A program made the translations under genes and the position numbers. Below, in pieces: positions 29,501-40,159 of a stretch of 64,000 nt of DNA (within the stretch, counting starts at the first letter, position 1; the number at the start of each line of letters is the position of its first letter). The notes beneath the pieces were generated by a model. The model did not search any database. It was given only the letters and a program-made list of their open reading frames with translations, and was not told where the DNA came from. The stretch spans positions 434,001 through 498,000 of the forward strand of contig NZ_JAJAVH010000007.1 of assembly GCF_020511115.1 (NCBI RefSeq). Direction: 5' to 3'. Source of the stretch: Luteimonas panaciterrae (GTDB lineage: Bacteria > Pseudomonadota > Gammaproteobacteria > Xanthomonadales > Xanthomonadaceae).

Positions 29501-31462
29501 CTGAGTGATCTGACCCGTCTTGCTAGTCCGGATACGGGTATCACCAACTATACCTACGACAATGCCGGCAACCGCAAGACTCAAACCGATGCCCGTGGCG
29601 TAATCACTACCTACAACTATGATGTATTGAATCGACTTATCGGGATCACTTATCCCGACATCAGCTTGAACGTAGGCTACACCTACGACACTACTAATTT
29701 CGTCTGCGCCAATGATGAGAATTTCGCAACGGGCCAGCTCAGCAGAATGACCGACGCCAGTGGTAGTACTGACTATTGCTACGACCGCTTCGGTCGTCTG
29801 ACGCGCAAAGTTCAGACTACCAATAGCAAGGCTTTCACTCTTCGCTATGCCTACACGAAGACGGGGCAATTGCAGAGCATCACCTACCCCGACGGCGCTC
29901 TGGTTGATTACGTACGCAATGCGCTAGGGCAGATTTCTGAAATCGGAGTCGAGCGACCGCAGCAAATGCGTCAAGTGCTGTTGAACCAGACCACTTATGC
30001 CCCGTTTGGTCCTGCTACCGGCTGGACTTACGGCAATGGTCGTAGCCTGATCCGCACGCTCAATCAGAACTACCAACCGGAAATGATCCGCGACAATGCT
30101 GCAGGCGGCTTGTCCCTGCACTATAGCTTCGACGCCGTCGGCAATCTCACACAACTGAACAATGCAGACCAGACTGCGATCCTGTCGCGTTATGACTACG
30201 ATGCGCTGAACCGTCTGACTAACACTAAGGACGGACCTACCGGCACTGTCATTGAGCACTATGACTACGATGCCACTGGCAACCGCACTGGGCTGACCAA
30301 TACCAGCGACATCGCCTCCTACACTTATCCATCCGACAGCCATCGCCTCTCCGGCACCGGTGTTGTCGCCCGGACCTACGATCCCAGCGGTAACACTCTC
30401 AGCATCGGCGGTACGACCAAGGAGTTCACCTACAACGGTGCCAACCGTATGACACAAGTGAAAGCCAACGGCGTGGTAGCGATGAACTATTTCTATAACG
30501 GACGCGGAGAGCAAGTCCGCAAGTCTCTCGGGACCAGCAACACTTACGTGATCTATGACGAAGTTGGCCGCTGGCTAGGCGATTACGATAAAAATAGTAC
30601 TGCGACCCAGCAAGCGATCTGGCTAGACGGCCTTCCCATCGGCTCGTTGTCAGGATCGGGGGCTGTGCAAGCTCTCCACTACCTCGAACCTGATCACCTT
30701 GGCACACCTAGAGCGGCGATCGATGTGACTCACAATACGGCGGTTTGGACCTGGGACATCAAAGGCGAAGCTTTCGGCAACACAGTTCCTAACGAAAATC
30801 CGGATGGGGATGCCACACAGTTCAAGCTTGATATGCGATTCCCTGGCCAACTATACGATGTAGCCTCGGGATTGAACCAAAATTGGCACCGTGACTATGA
30901 CCCAGATACGGGGCGTTACATTGAAAGCGATCCGATTGGCCTGAATGGTGGAATTAGCACATACGCATATGTCAGCAACACACCATTGAGTGCTGTTGAT
31001 CCGCGAGGCTTAGCGATGTCACCGGCACGCGAGTGTGGTGGCGGGCCTGGGACTTATGCATGGGCGCATTGTGGCGATCCGCCTTCAGGTAGCCATGCCT
31101 CTGGATACTATGGAGGTGAATTTCATGCCATTGTCGGATTTGGTTTGACGAGTGTTACTTGTAATGACCAGTGCGGCAAAAAGAAAACTTTCAGTTATCT
31201 TAAATTGTGCATTGGTGGCGCACTTGGCGGCAGTGGTGGCGGCGGCGTCGTATTCGGAATGGATGGCGAGAATTGCAATCCGGACAGGTATAAGGGTTGG
31301 TTCTACGAAGCCGGTGTTTCATACGGATATGGCTCAGCCGGTTTCGACATTGGTTACAATAATGATGGGTCGCTATCAGGAGTGACCGAAGAGAGCTTAG
31401 GCGTTGGATTTGGAGCAAAAATTAAAAGCACATGGTGTTATTACTTCCCGCTAATAAACTGA
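26585..31462 (+). CDS. Exported RHS/YD-repeat protein with an unrecognised C-terminal tip
   Basis: A 1625-residue polymorphic-toxin-like protein. The ATG at 26585 follows AGGGGATAGGA. The N-terminus is unusual: about 36 polar, basic residues before a hydrophobic core (WWLFVLAWAVLGSFL) and cleavage near ASA at 56, an extended signal peptide. Next comes a cysteine-rich region (about 57-290), a DUF6531-like start (EIDFEFAGRPFARYYHSL), then some 1100 residues of YD repeats (YDATGNRTG type). The RHS core ends YDPDTGRYIESDPIGL, 19 residues, DPRGLA. The last 148 residues (DNA 31016-31459) are a Gly-rich, seven-cysteine tip with no match to a nuclease or deaminase motif that I can see. Codon use is visibly A+T-richer than the flanks, suggesting horizontal gain. 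No VgrG, PAAR or T6SS gene is nearby. Confidence 0.9.
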   Translation: MSTLSASEDAEKQLLSLSYNETTPSRNKQKHPRHRPWWLFVLAWAVLGSFLPSASAEYVEEKVFCYGSQCFESLPQAEAVMRSDSVYGDLLYLDQTYVSSRSSTYATLTYKYKVRDQIPEVMYQPGYNPNGWNTACPKNNDPYHPLHCASESGAYDEIIKYWTQAFPTCQMLEHSLIGAYQDPYNSIASVSNGDGSYHGEIRFGSKRVRRVMQCPGQSGPNISESDSISKNISFRCASNFSPITDGTNAPPNVSVPYLCRASGPFPSITGRLKQVASCPANSQPCHPSTTDKSRTEIDFEFAGRPFARYYHSLKQVVDKTGFPAGWTHTYSERRIDSSWINTSDGYYESLTSLGNDRYRLDNSNDRILEKVTDGTASYRIVSANGEIRYFGSTGLLLRIQNPSDPSRDVTLVYNNDVPGEEFIDHIVDSKGRTLDFKYEIPGLLTKAVLPDGTTVTYVYDSYDNLVAVDYGDGVRKEYFYHESGLADPVFRNHLTGIAYEDGQRYASFGYDNTGRVKSSQLHGPNGYVEQTTLSYDTADKVSAITPSGSTRTYTIQPGIYRRPLSITGGPDAVTNTYETDGRVKTRTYANGATSSFTYQPAYQSGTTEAVGTISERKTTVTRDAGNRLTRRELYGLQNGVQTLQQVELRTYDTNGRETASCLVDPAISGAASYVCGSQANAPNGVRQTRTTYCEAADISAGTCPIAGLVTAVDGPRIDVADITTYTYYASDSPDCATAPTTCQYRKGDLWKVTNALNHATETLRYDSAGRPLSVKDVNGVVTDLEYHPRGWLTARKVRGTDEASEDDDLITRIEYWPTGLIKQVTQPDSTSIKYTYDAARRLTDITDNAGNTIHYTLDNAGNRIQEDTKDAGGTLRRTLSRIYNQLNQLQIAKDADNHATGFTYDANGNPDTTTDALSRLTDNDHDPLNRLTRTLQDVGGINAETKFAYSALDNLTKVTDPKGLETAYTYNGLSDLTRLASPDTGITNYTYDNAGNRKTQTDARGVITTYNYDVLNRLIGITYPDISLNVGYTYDTTNFVCANDENFATGQLSRMTDASGSTDYCYDRFGRLTRKVQTTNSKAFTLRYAYTKTGQLQSITYPDGALVDYVRNALGQISEIGVERPQQMRQVLLNQTTYAPFGPATGWTYGNGRSLIRTLNQNYQPEMIRDNAAGGLSLHYSFDAVGNLTQLNNADQTAILSRYDYDALNRLTNTKDGPTGTVIEHYDYDATGNRTGLTNTSDIASYTYPSDSHRLSGTGVVARTYDPSGNTLSIGGTTKEFTYNGANRMTQVKANGVVAMNYFYNGRGEQVRKSLGTSNTYVIYDEVGRWLGDYDKNSTATQQAIWLDGLPIGSLSGSGAVQALHYLEPDHLGTPRAAIDVTHNTAVWTWDIKGEAFGNTVPNENPDGDATQFKLDMRFPGQLYDVASGLNQNWHRDYDPDTGRYIESDPIGLNGGISTYAYVSNTPLSAVDPRGLAMSPARECGGGPGTYAWAHCGDPPSGSHASGYYGGEFHAIVGFGLTSVTCNDQCGKKKTFSYLKLCIGGALGGSGGGGVVFGMDGENCNPDRYKGWFYEAGVSYGYGSAGFDIGYNNDGSLSGVTEESLGVGFGAKIKSTWCYYFPLIN

Positions 31463-31468
31463 AGAACG

Positions 31469-31714
31469 ATGCCCATCGAAGCAAAAATTATTGCGACAAT
31501 TTTCATAATCGCAATTTCAATTGGGGTCACCCTCATCAAATCGACAGCGCACAATGCTGGGCCTGATTGGCTGTGGCGTGGAGGTAAGAACGACCCCTTC
31601 CGCAATCTCTTGATGCAGAGCGATGGGAAGTTGCGGCGCTTCACCAGGATCGGAGTCTTGATCTGGTTTGGAATCTTCTTGGCAATTATGTGGTTTGCGG
31701 TCCCGACAACGTAG
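31469..31714 (+). CDS. Small two-helix membrane protein, candidate immunity protein
   Basis: An 81-residue protein starting 6 nt after the RHS stop. Two hydrophobic helices at about residues 6-25 (IIATIFIIAISIGVTLI) and 62-78 (VLIWFGIFLAIMWFAV) flank a basic loop (GGKNDPFRNLLMQSDGKLRRFTR). No family recognised. Tight spacing behind an RHS tip is the classical position of the cognate immunity gene, and a membrane immunity protein would fit a periplasm- or membrane-acting tip; both points are inference. Base composition is like that of the RHS gene, unlike the next gene. It could instead be a chance membrane protein. Confidence 0.6.
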   Translation: MPIEAKIIATIFIIAISIGVTLIKSTAHNAGPDWLWRGGKNDPFRNLLMQSDGKLRRFTRIGVLIWFGIFLAIMWFAVPTT

Positions 31715-31791
31715 CGGCATTGCCTGACGCTAGAAGAATGGGCTGCACAAGTAGGGACGCCTTCCATGCACTTTCGAACACTTCTGCTGTC

Positions 31792-32754
31792 TTAGAACTT
31801 CTTGATCTCGACATGCCATAGGTTTCGAATCGAAGCGATTCCTTGAGCGCCACGATGGCGAGCAGCCAAAAGATCGTCTGGCCCTACCCCGCCGATGGCA
31901 TAGATTGGCAACGAAACAGTTTCACGCAGGTGTCCGAAGCGAACCCAGCCGATACCTTTGGCATCCGGATGAGTAGGCGTCGGATTGACGGGGCCTAGTA
32001 CGACGAAATCACAGCCGATCTTTTCGGCAGATTCGAGTTCGGCTTGATCGTGGCATGACGCCGCAAACGGCGCGGCTATCGGCCGTTCAGTAAAATCTGA
32101 CAGCTGGGCAGCCCGCAGATGCACACCGACATCGAATTCGCGGGCCAGTGCAATGTCACCGTTGATCAGTACTTCTGCCTCGACGGCATGACAACGATCG
32201 ATCGCTTCACGGATCAAGTAATGACGGCGTGGCAGGGCAATATTCGGAAGGCGCAGCTGCACACGTCGAATACCGGCAGCAAGTGAGTTCGCCAAGCCAT
32301 CAAGCCACTCGACATCACTCTCACCAGGTTGCGGCGTGACCAGATAACGCTCCGGCTGCAGCAAAGCAGCGACTACCGGTCGATCGGCAGGCGGCATGGA
32401 ATAAGCTGTCAGTTTTGTCGGCGGAACCCAAGCCAGCGCCTGTCCTTCATTGCCGCGCGGCTTGCCGCGCCAGCGTTCGATGCGACGCACATCTAATCGC
32501 AATCGTTTTTTTGGATAGCGCTGCGGTACGGCAATGATGGGATCGCCGACTTCGACCTGGATGCCGAGTTCTTCATCGAGCTCGCGGATCAGCGCCTGCT
32601 CGGGTGTTTCGCCGGGCTCACGCTTGCCGCCCGGAAATTCCCACAAGCCAGCCAGGTCCCGACCTTCGGTGCGGCGCGCGAGCAGGATGCGGCCAGTGGC
32701 GTCGGTGATGACGCCGGCGACAACATCAATGCGTGGTTCGTCCTCGGTCACCAC
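31792..32754 (-). CDS. Nudix hydrolase fused to a thiamine-phosphate-synthase-like domain
   Basis: Residues 1-130 are a MutT-type Nudix domain with a full box, GKREPGETPEQALIRELDEELGI split by its fixed Gly, Glu and REhxEExGh positions; MutT removes 8-oxo-dGTP from the nucleotide pool. Residues 135-320 form a ThiE-like TIM barrel (LINGDIALAREFDVGVHL, FVVLGPVNPTPTHPDAKGIGW, IYAIGGVGPDDL). This fusion is common in gammaproteobacteria next to secA, as here. The barrel has the phosphate loop GGVGP, but its substrate is not established. Length 320. Confidence 0.9.
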   Translation of the reverse strand: MVTEDEPRIDVVAGVITDATGRILLARRTEGRDLAGLWEFPGGKREPGETPEQALIRELDEELGIQVEVGDPIIAVPQRYPKKRLRLDVRRIERWRGKPRGNEGQALAWVPPTKLTAYSMPPADRPVVAALLQPERYLVTPQPGESDVEWLDGLANSLAAGIRRVQLRLPNIALPRRHYLIREAIDRCHAVEAEVLINGDIALAREFDVGVHLRAAQLSDFTERPIAAPFAASCHDQAELESAEKIGCDFVVLGPVNPTPTHPDAKGIGWVRFGHLRETVSLPIYAIGGVGPDDLLAARHRGAQGIASIRNLWHVEIKKF

Positions 32755-32821
32755 GGAGCCGACCTACCCGGCTGCTATCGGAACGATGCGAGGCCGGGAT
32801 TGCCGATATCGGTTTTCCGGC

Positions 32822-35548
<2,727 letters not shown>

Positions 35549-35690
35549 GTTGTTGATGGCCAAGACTTGATTTAACAAACCGGGAATGGGATCCGGAAGT
35601 CGCCAAGCCTTGGCCCCCTTCGCCCCGCCGGACCGCGCCGAGGGCGCGGGAAGACGGGGAACCGCGGGAAACAGCTCCCGACTACCGAAA

Positions 35691-35717
35691 ATAAAAAAGG
35701 GCGCCAGGCGCCCTTTT
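35691..35717 (-). terminator. Terminator between the M23 peptidase gene and secA
   Basis: AAAAGGGCGCC (35695-35705) and GGCGCCCTTTT (35707-35717) form a GC-rich stem; on the minus strand it is followed by a TTTTTT run. It lies 91 nt after the peptidase stop and would uncouple that gene from secA, which then needs its own promoter in the next 140 nt. Confidence 0.85.
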
Positions 35718-35808
35718 GGCAACGCGACATTGTACGTGGTGACGCCGGGATGGGGTATCAAGCCCATCTGCGTCCCCTCCCCGCGTCGCGGGCGGGGGTG
35801 CGAACGGA

Positions 35809-36765
35809 TTACATGCGCTTGACGCCCTGTTCGCCGAGGAACTTCTTCGGGTTCACGACGTGACCGTCCTCCCACACCTCGAAATGCACGTGGGCACCGG
35901 TGGAGCGGCCGGTGGAGCCGGCCTTGGCGATCTGCTGGCCGCTGCGGACCAGATCACCCACCTGCACCAACAGGCGCGAGTTGTGCGCGTAACGGGTGAC
36001 GTAGCCGTTGCCGTGATCGACCTCGACCACTTTGCCGTAGCCCGAACGCACGTCGGCGTAGCTGACCACGCCGTCGGCCACGGCCAGGACCGGATCGCCG
36101 ATGTTGGCGTGGAAATCGATGCCCTTGTGGAAGGCGCCGCCGCCGCCGAACGGATCGGCGCGGCCGCCGAAAGGCGAGGTGATGTAGCTGTTGGCGATCG
36201 GCTCGCGCGAGGGCGTGGCGCTCTTGTCGAGCTCGCGATTGAACAGCAGCGACTCCAGCACCGACAGCTGCCGGCCGGAATCCTTCAGCTGCGCGCCGAG
36301 CGCGTCCATGCCCTGGCGCAGATCGCCGGCCGGCATGTCGCGCACCGGGCCTTCGCCGCCGACACCGACCGGTTTGTTGAAATCGAATTCGCCGTCGCCG
36401 AGCTGGCCGATGCGGGTCAGCCGTTCGCCGAGGGCATTGAGACGATTGGCCTCCGCCTGCAGCTCGCCCAGACGGGCGGCGAGCGCATTGACCTCGCGCT
36501 GCGCGGCACGGCGGGTGGTCTCGATCTGGGCTTCCTGGCCGTTGGCGCGTGCCTGCAGCACCGAGACGCGCAGCACGTCGACCGTGGTGGTGGCGGCAAC
36601 GCCGAAGGCGACGCCCACACCCAGCAGCGCCACGAGGGCGGTGGCCGGACGGGCGGCGGTGCGCGCATGCGCGCGCTGGGCGAGTTCATGGGTGCGACGC
36701 TGCGTCCAATGCCACAACCGGGCGGACTGGTGACGCGCGTATTTGGAAATGCTGTGTAAAGTCAT
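35809..36765 (-). CDS. M23-family (LytM) peptidase, membrane-anchored
   Basis: Periplasmic endopeptidase or LytM-type amidase activator. One membrane helix at about residues 41-62 ([21 protein letters not shown]), a coiled coil at about 65-120, and a complete C-terminal LytM domain with both zinc motifs: HKGIDFH (HxxxD) and HVHFEVW (HxH), plus YAHNS. Since the metal ligands are present, it is probably catalytic rather than a degenerate EnvC/NlpD-type activator. Found in the same place, between lpxC/dciA and secA, in Pseudomonas. Its ATG is only 8 nt from the divergent dciA ATG. Confidence 0.93.
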   Translation of the reverse strand: MTLHSISKYARHQSARLWHWTQRRTHELAQRAHARTAARPATALVALLGVGVAFGVAATTTVDVLRVSVLQARANGQEAQIETTRRAAQREVNALAARLGELQAEANRLNALGERLTRIGQLGDGEFDFNKPVGVGGEGPVRDMPAGDLRQGMDALGAQLKDSGRQLSVLESLLFNRELDKSATPSREPIANSYITSPFGGRADPFGGGGAFHKGIDFHANIGDPVLAVADGVVSYADVRSGYGKVVEVDHGNGYVTRYAHNSRLLVQVGDLVRSGQQIAKAGSTGRSTGAHVHFEVWEDGHVVNPKKFLGEQGVKRM

Positions 36766-36773
36766 AGGTACCG

Positions 36774-37235
36774 ATGTCTGATTCCCGATCCAAACCGCCC
36801 AAGGCTTCCGACCGCTCCGCGACTCCGCGTGCCGCGCTCGATGCGCTGCTCGCCGATGCCGCAGGCGATCCCTTGCGTCGAGCCTTATGGCTGGACGAGT
36901 TGGATCGTCGTTTGCGCCCCCAATTGGCGCCTTCGCTGGCCGCGCATGCGCGACTGGCGAATGTGGTTGGCGCCAAGCTCGTTTTCGTCACCGATTCGCC
37001 GGTCTGGCATGCGAAGCTCAGGCTCGCCGCCGACACACTCCTCGATGCTGCCCGGTCCCTCGGACTGGATGTCAGCGAAGTGGCCGTCAAGACGACCACC
37101 CGGTCGGAGGCTCCACTCGCGCAGAGATCGCCGCCGGCTGCAAAACCCATGTCAGCCACCGCGCGTGAAGCCTTGCGCGATGCCTTGGCGTCGCTTCGTG
37201 AGTCCGGTGGGGGGCCGGCGAAGGACGAGTCCTGA
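36774..37235 (+). CDS. dciA: DUF721 protein, DciA-type replicative helicase loader
   Basis: A 153-residue protein with the DUF721/DciA core (LARLANVVGAKLVFVTDSPVWHAKLRLAADTLL without break in the gene), where the VxSPVWHxxLR element is the family hallmark. DciA interacts with and helps load DnaB in bacteria lacking DnaC. The N-terminal 20 and C-terminal 45 residues are polar and probably disordered. The lpxC-dciA-M23-secA neighbourhood supports the call. The start is only 8 nt from the divergent peptidase start, so its promoter must lie within that gene. Confidence 0.78.
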   Translation: MSDSRSKPPKASDRSATPRAALDALLADAAGDPLRRALWLDELDRRLRPQLAPSLAAHARLANVVGAKLVFVTDSPVWHAKLRLAADTLLDAARSLGLDVSEVAVKTTTRSEAPLAQRSPPAAKPMSATAREALRDALASLRESGGGPAKDES

Positions 37236-37371
37236 CAACTGAAGTTCAAAACGCGCGTCTTGCACGCTTTTGAAGTCGCGGGCAGTCCGGGAAACGGAAT
37301 GGAAGGCGCTACCGGACCGCAAACGAACGGGGCATCCTACCGGCGCACGCGCGACTGGGCGTTAAACAAAG

Positions 37372-37406
37372 ACTAAAATTTAAGTAACAAAAAGTTAAAT
37401 TTTAGT
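37372..37406. repeat. A+T-rich perfect 12-bp inverted repeat between dciA and lpxC
   Basis: ACTAAAATTTAA (37372-37383) and TTAAATTTTAGT (37395-37406) are exact complements around an 11-nt spacer. The surrounding 45 bases are nearly free of G and C in an otherwise GC-rich region. Located in the convergent 3' spacer, so it is not an obvious promoter. Could be a protein-binding site or, less likely, a terminator. The rest of the 273-nt spacer shows only the hairpins at 37458-37493. Confidence 0.75.
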
Positions 37407-37457
37407 TAAGACATCACGCCGCGTTCACATCTGTGACGGGGATCGACTTGTGGTCAT

Positions 37458-37493
37458 GTGTCAGAAAACGACACCTGCCCGCGATCGGCGGGC
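37458..37493 (-). terminator. Possible terminator of lpxC (two adjacent hairpins)
   Basis: Reading leftward from the lpxC stop, a GCCCGC/GCGGGC stem (37493-37477) is followed by a GTGTC/GACAC stem (37474-37458) whose loop contains TTTT. Position fits a terminator, but no clean T run follows the GC-rich stem. Confidence 0.35.
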
Positions 37494-37508
37494 TTGGGCG
37501 GCCTGGTC

Positions 37509-38414
37509 TCAGGCCGGCAGTGGATCGGCGTAAACGACGGGCGCCGTCTGCGCTTCCGGGAAGGTGACCTCTTCCCAGGCCGAGCGCTCGGCGAGCAGTG
37601 CGCGCGCCAGCTTGTTGTTCAGGGCGTGGCCTGACTTGAAGCCCTCGTAAGCGCCCAGGATCGGATGGCCGACCAGGTACAGGTCGCCGATCGCATCGAG
37701 AATCTTGTGGCGCACGAACTCGTCGGCGTAGCGCAAACCGTCGTCGTTGAGGATGCGGAACTCGTCCAGCACGATGGCATTGTCCATCGAACCGCCGAGG
37801 CCGAGGTTGCGCTCGCGCATGTATTCCAGATCGCGCATGAAACCGAAGGTGCGCGCGCGGCTGACTTCGCGAATGTAGGCCTCGGTGGAGAAATCGACTT
37901 CGGCGCGCGACTGCGCGGCCGGGATCATCGGATGGTCGAATTCGATGGTGAAACCGAGACGGAGGCCGTCGTAGGGCTCGAAACGGGCGACCTTGTCGCC
38001 CTCGCGCACTTCCACGGGGCGCTTGATGCGGATGAAGCGCTTGGGCGCGGCCTGCTCGACGATCCCCGCGGATTGCAGCAGGAACACGAACGGCCCGGCG
38101 GACCCGTCCATGATCGGCACTTCGGCCGCGGACAGATCCACGAAAATATTGTCGATGCCGAGGCCGGCCAATGCCGACATCAGATGCTCGACGGTCTGCA
38201 CCTTGGCACCGCTCTGAGCGAGGCCGGTGCACAGCGTGGTTTCGGCGACGAGATCGGCGTTGGCCGGAATCTCGACGATGGGATTGAGATCGACTCGACG
38301 GAACAGGATGCCGTTGTCGGCAGGCGCAGGCCGCAGCGTGAGGTAAACCTTCTCGCCACTATGCAGCCCGACGCCGGTGGCGCGGATCACATTCTTGATA
38401 GTGCGCTGCTGCAT
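37509..38414 (-). CDS. lpxC: UDP-3-O-acyl-N-acetylglucosamine deacetylase
   Basis: Zinc enzyme for the committed step of lipid A synthesis. Zinc ligands are His77 (VEHLMSAL), His236 and Asp240 ([10 protein letters not shown]); Glu76 and His263 (SGHALNN) are the acid/base residues. Begins with the conserved [21 protein letters not shown]. Length 301 matches the family. It follows ftsZ after a strong terminator and a 284-nt spacer, so it is probably transcribed from its own promoter. The C-terminus ends PLPA; the LA-type degron recognised by FtsH in E. coli cannot be judged here. Confidence 0.97.
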   Translation of the reverse strand: MQQRTIKNVIRATGVGLHSGEKVYLTLRPAPADNGILFRRVDLNPIVEIPANADLVAETTLCTGLAQSGAKVQTVEHLMSALAGLGIDNIFVDLSAAEVPIMDGSAGPFVFLLQSAGIVEQAAPKRFIRIKRPVEVREGDKVARFEPYDGLRLGFTIEFDHPMIPAAQSRAEVDFSTEAYIREVSRARTFGFMRDLEYMRERNLGLGGSMDNAIVLDEFRILNDDGLRYADEFVRHKILDAIGDLYLVGHPILGAYEGFKSGHALNNKLARALLAERSAWEEVTFPEAQTAPVVYADPLPA

Positions 38415-38630
38415 GCGGGAATAGATGTCTAGGTCGTCAGACGACGGTCATTGAACCGTGTTATGGGGAATGGGGCATCAGACCGCCGAGGAGATTAGCA
38501 CGCGGAATGCTGAACCTGAACGGAAGAAATGCCGCGTACTGCGGCCTGGATCGCAGTTTTCGGCCCGGCTTTCACTGGAACGAATCGGTGGGTCGAAGCC
38601 ACCCTCCGCGCCGGAACCCCGGCGGGGTCG

Positions 38631-38663
38631 AAAAACCCCGCCCGGACACTGGCGTCCGGGCGG
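38631..38663 (-). terminator. Rho-independent terminator of ftsZ
   Basis: CCGCCCGGAC and GTCCGGGCGG (38638-38647 and 38654-38663) form a perfect 10-bp stem with a 6-nt loop. On the minus strand it is followed by GG and then TTTTT (38635-38631). It lies 35 nt after the ftsZ stop and marks the end of the division cluster transcript. Confidence 0.92.
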
Positions 38664-38698
38664 AAATCAACGGGACATGACTACTGCTATCGAGTTAC

Positions 38699-39967
38699 TT
38701 AGTCAGCCTGGCGACGCAGGAACGCCGGGATGTCCAGGTAGCTGCTGTCGGTGCCGAAATCGGCCACCGGCGGCGTCGACGGTGCTTCGGCCGGGCTGCT
38801 GCCGCGACCGCGTAGGCTCGAGGCCAGGCTCTGTCCCGCGCTGTAGGCATTGCCGCCGTAGGCCATGCCGCCGTCGTCCACCAGCAGACCGGTGGTGCCG
38901 TCGCGCTTGGCCGGGGTGCGGACCAGCTCGACCTGCGGACGATTGGTCCGCAGGATGTCGTGGCCGAAGCTGCGGTCATCGTGACGCACGTTCTGGCGAC
39001 CGGCACTGCGGTTGAGGCCGGTGGCGACCACGGTGACGCGCACGTCGTCCTGCATGTCCTGATCGAGCACGGTGCCGATGACGATGGTGGCGTCCTCGCT
39101 GGCGAAGTTCTCCACCGTGCGGCCGACTTCGTCGAACTCGGCCATGGTGAAGTCCGGACCCGCGGTGATGTTGACCAGGATGCCATTGGCGCCGGCCAGG
39201 TTGACGTCGTCGAGCAGCGGATTCTGGATCGCGCTTTCGGCGGCGGCCTGGGCGCGATCGTCGCCGCGCGCATGGCCGGTGCCCATCATCGCCAGACCCA
39301 TTTCAGCCATGACGGTGCGGACATCGGCGAAGTCGACGTTGATCAAACCCGGACGGACGATCAGATCGGCGATGCCCTGCACCGCGCCGAGCAGCACGTC
39401 GTTCGCCGCGCGGAAGGCCTGGATCATCGTGGCGTTGCGACCGAGCACGGTGATCAGCTTCTCGTTCGGGATGGTGATCAGCGAGTCGCAGTGCTGCGAC
39501 AGTTCGTCGATGCCCTTCAGCGCCACCTGCATGCGGCGGCGTCCCTCGAACGGGAAGGGTTTTGTCACCACGGCGACGGTGAGGATGCCCATCTCCTTGG
39601 CCAGCTGCGCGACGACCGGCGCCGCGCCGGTGCCGGTGCCGCCGCCCATGCCGGCGGTGATGAACACCATGTCGGCGCCCTGCAACGCGTCCATGATGAT
39701 TTCGCGGTCTTCCAGCGCGGCCTGACGGCCGACTTCCGGATTCGCACCGGCGCCGAGACCCTTGGTGACGTTGCCGCCGAGCTGCAGTTGCAGCTTGGAG
39801 CCGTTGTTCTTGATCGCCTGCGCGTCGGTGTTGGCGGTGATGAACTCAACGCCGTCGACGCTGCTGTTGACCATGTGCGCGACCGCGTTGCCGCCGCCGC
39901 CGCCCACGCCGATGACCTTGATCACCGCGTTGGGAGCCATTTTTTCAACCAGTTCGAAATGTGCCAT
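38699..39967 (-). CDS. ftsZ: Cell division GTPase FtsZ
   Basis: Tubulin homologue that forms the Z-ring. GTP-binding signature GGGTGTG at residues 108-114, N-terminal [13 protein letters not shown]7 loop [11 protein letters not shown], a roughly 75-residue variable linker, and the conserved C-terminal peptide [13 protein letters not shown] that binds FtsA and ZipA. Length 422. GAGGA precedes the ATG. There is a 192-nt gap after ftsA, the first real gap in the cluster, which leaves room for a dedicated ftsZ promoter. Confidence 0.98.
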   Translation of the reverse strand: MAHFELVEKMAPNAVIKVIGVGGGGGNAVAHMVNSSVDGVEFITANTDAQAIKNNGSKLQLQLGGNVTKGLGAGANPEVGRQAALEDREIIMDALQGADMVFITAGMGGGTGTGAAPVVAQLAKEMGILTVAVVTKPFPFEGRRRMQVALKGIDELSQHCDSLITIPNEKLITVLGRNATMIQAFRAANDVLLGAVQGIADLIVRPGLINVDFADVRTVMAEMGLAMMGTGHARGDDRAQAAAESAIQNPLLDDVNLAGANGILVNITAGPDFTMAEFDEVGRTVENFASEDATIVIGTVLDQDMQDDVRVTVVATGLNRSAGRQNVRHDDRSFGHDILRTNRPQVELVRTPAKRDGTTGLLVDDGGMAYGGNAYSAGQSLASSLRGRGSSPAEAPSTPPVADFGTDSSYLDIPAFLRRQAD

Positions 39968-40060
39968 GTCCGTGTCCTCGCTTTGGTTTAGTTATGTGTT
40001 GCTAGTGATGATTCGTGTTGCCAAGTACTACGTGTCGTCGTCGCCTCGCCTGCCGCTTTG

Positions 40061-40142
40061 AAGCCGGGAACCGATAACCGGCAGCCGACAACCGAAAAGC
40101 AAGAGCGAACGCTCCTGTATTTCGGCTACCGGTTCCCGGCTT
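40061..40142. repeat. AACCG-type repeat forming a long stem in the ftsA-ftsZ spacer
   Basis: AAGCCGGGAACCG (40061-40073) pairs exactly with CGGTTCCCGGCTT (40130-40142). Inside are imperfect tandem units of the type (N)AACCG (GATAACCGGC, GCCGACAACCG) and an inner CCGAAA/TTTCGG pair. Repeats of this kind are scattered in Xanthomonadales genomes. In the transcript it forms a large hairpin about 90 nt before the ftsZ start. Confidence 0.65.
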
Positions 40143-40159
40143 CCGGCTCCCTTCCATCA

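Noticed and set aside
26585..31714. RHS protein as a type VI secretion effector
   Set aside because: No PAAR or VgrG domain, no adjacent chaperone or T6SS gene, and a Sec-type signal peptide is present.
37372..37406. The A+T-rich inverted repeat as a dif site
   Set aside because: dif has two 11-bp XerC/XerD arms with a 6-bp centre and a conserved TTATGTTAA-like arm; neither spacing nor arm sequence fits.
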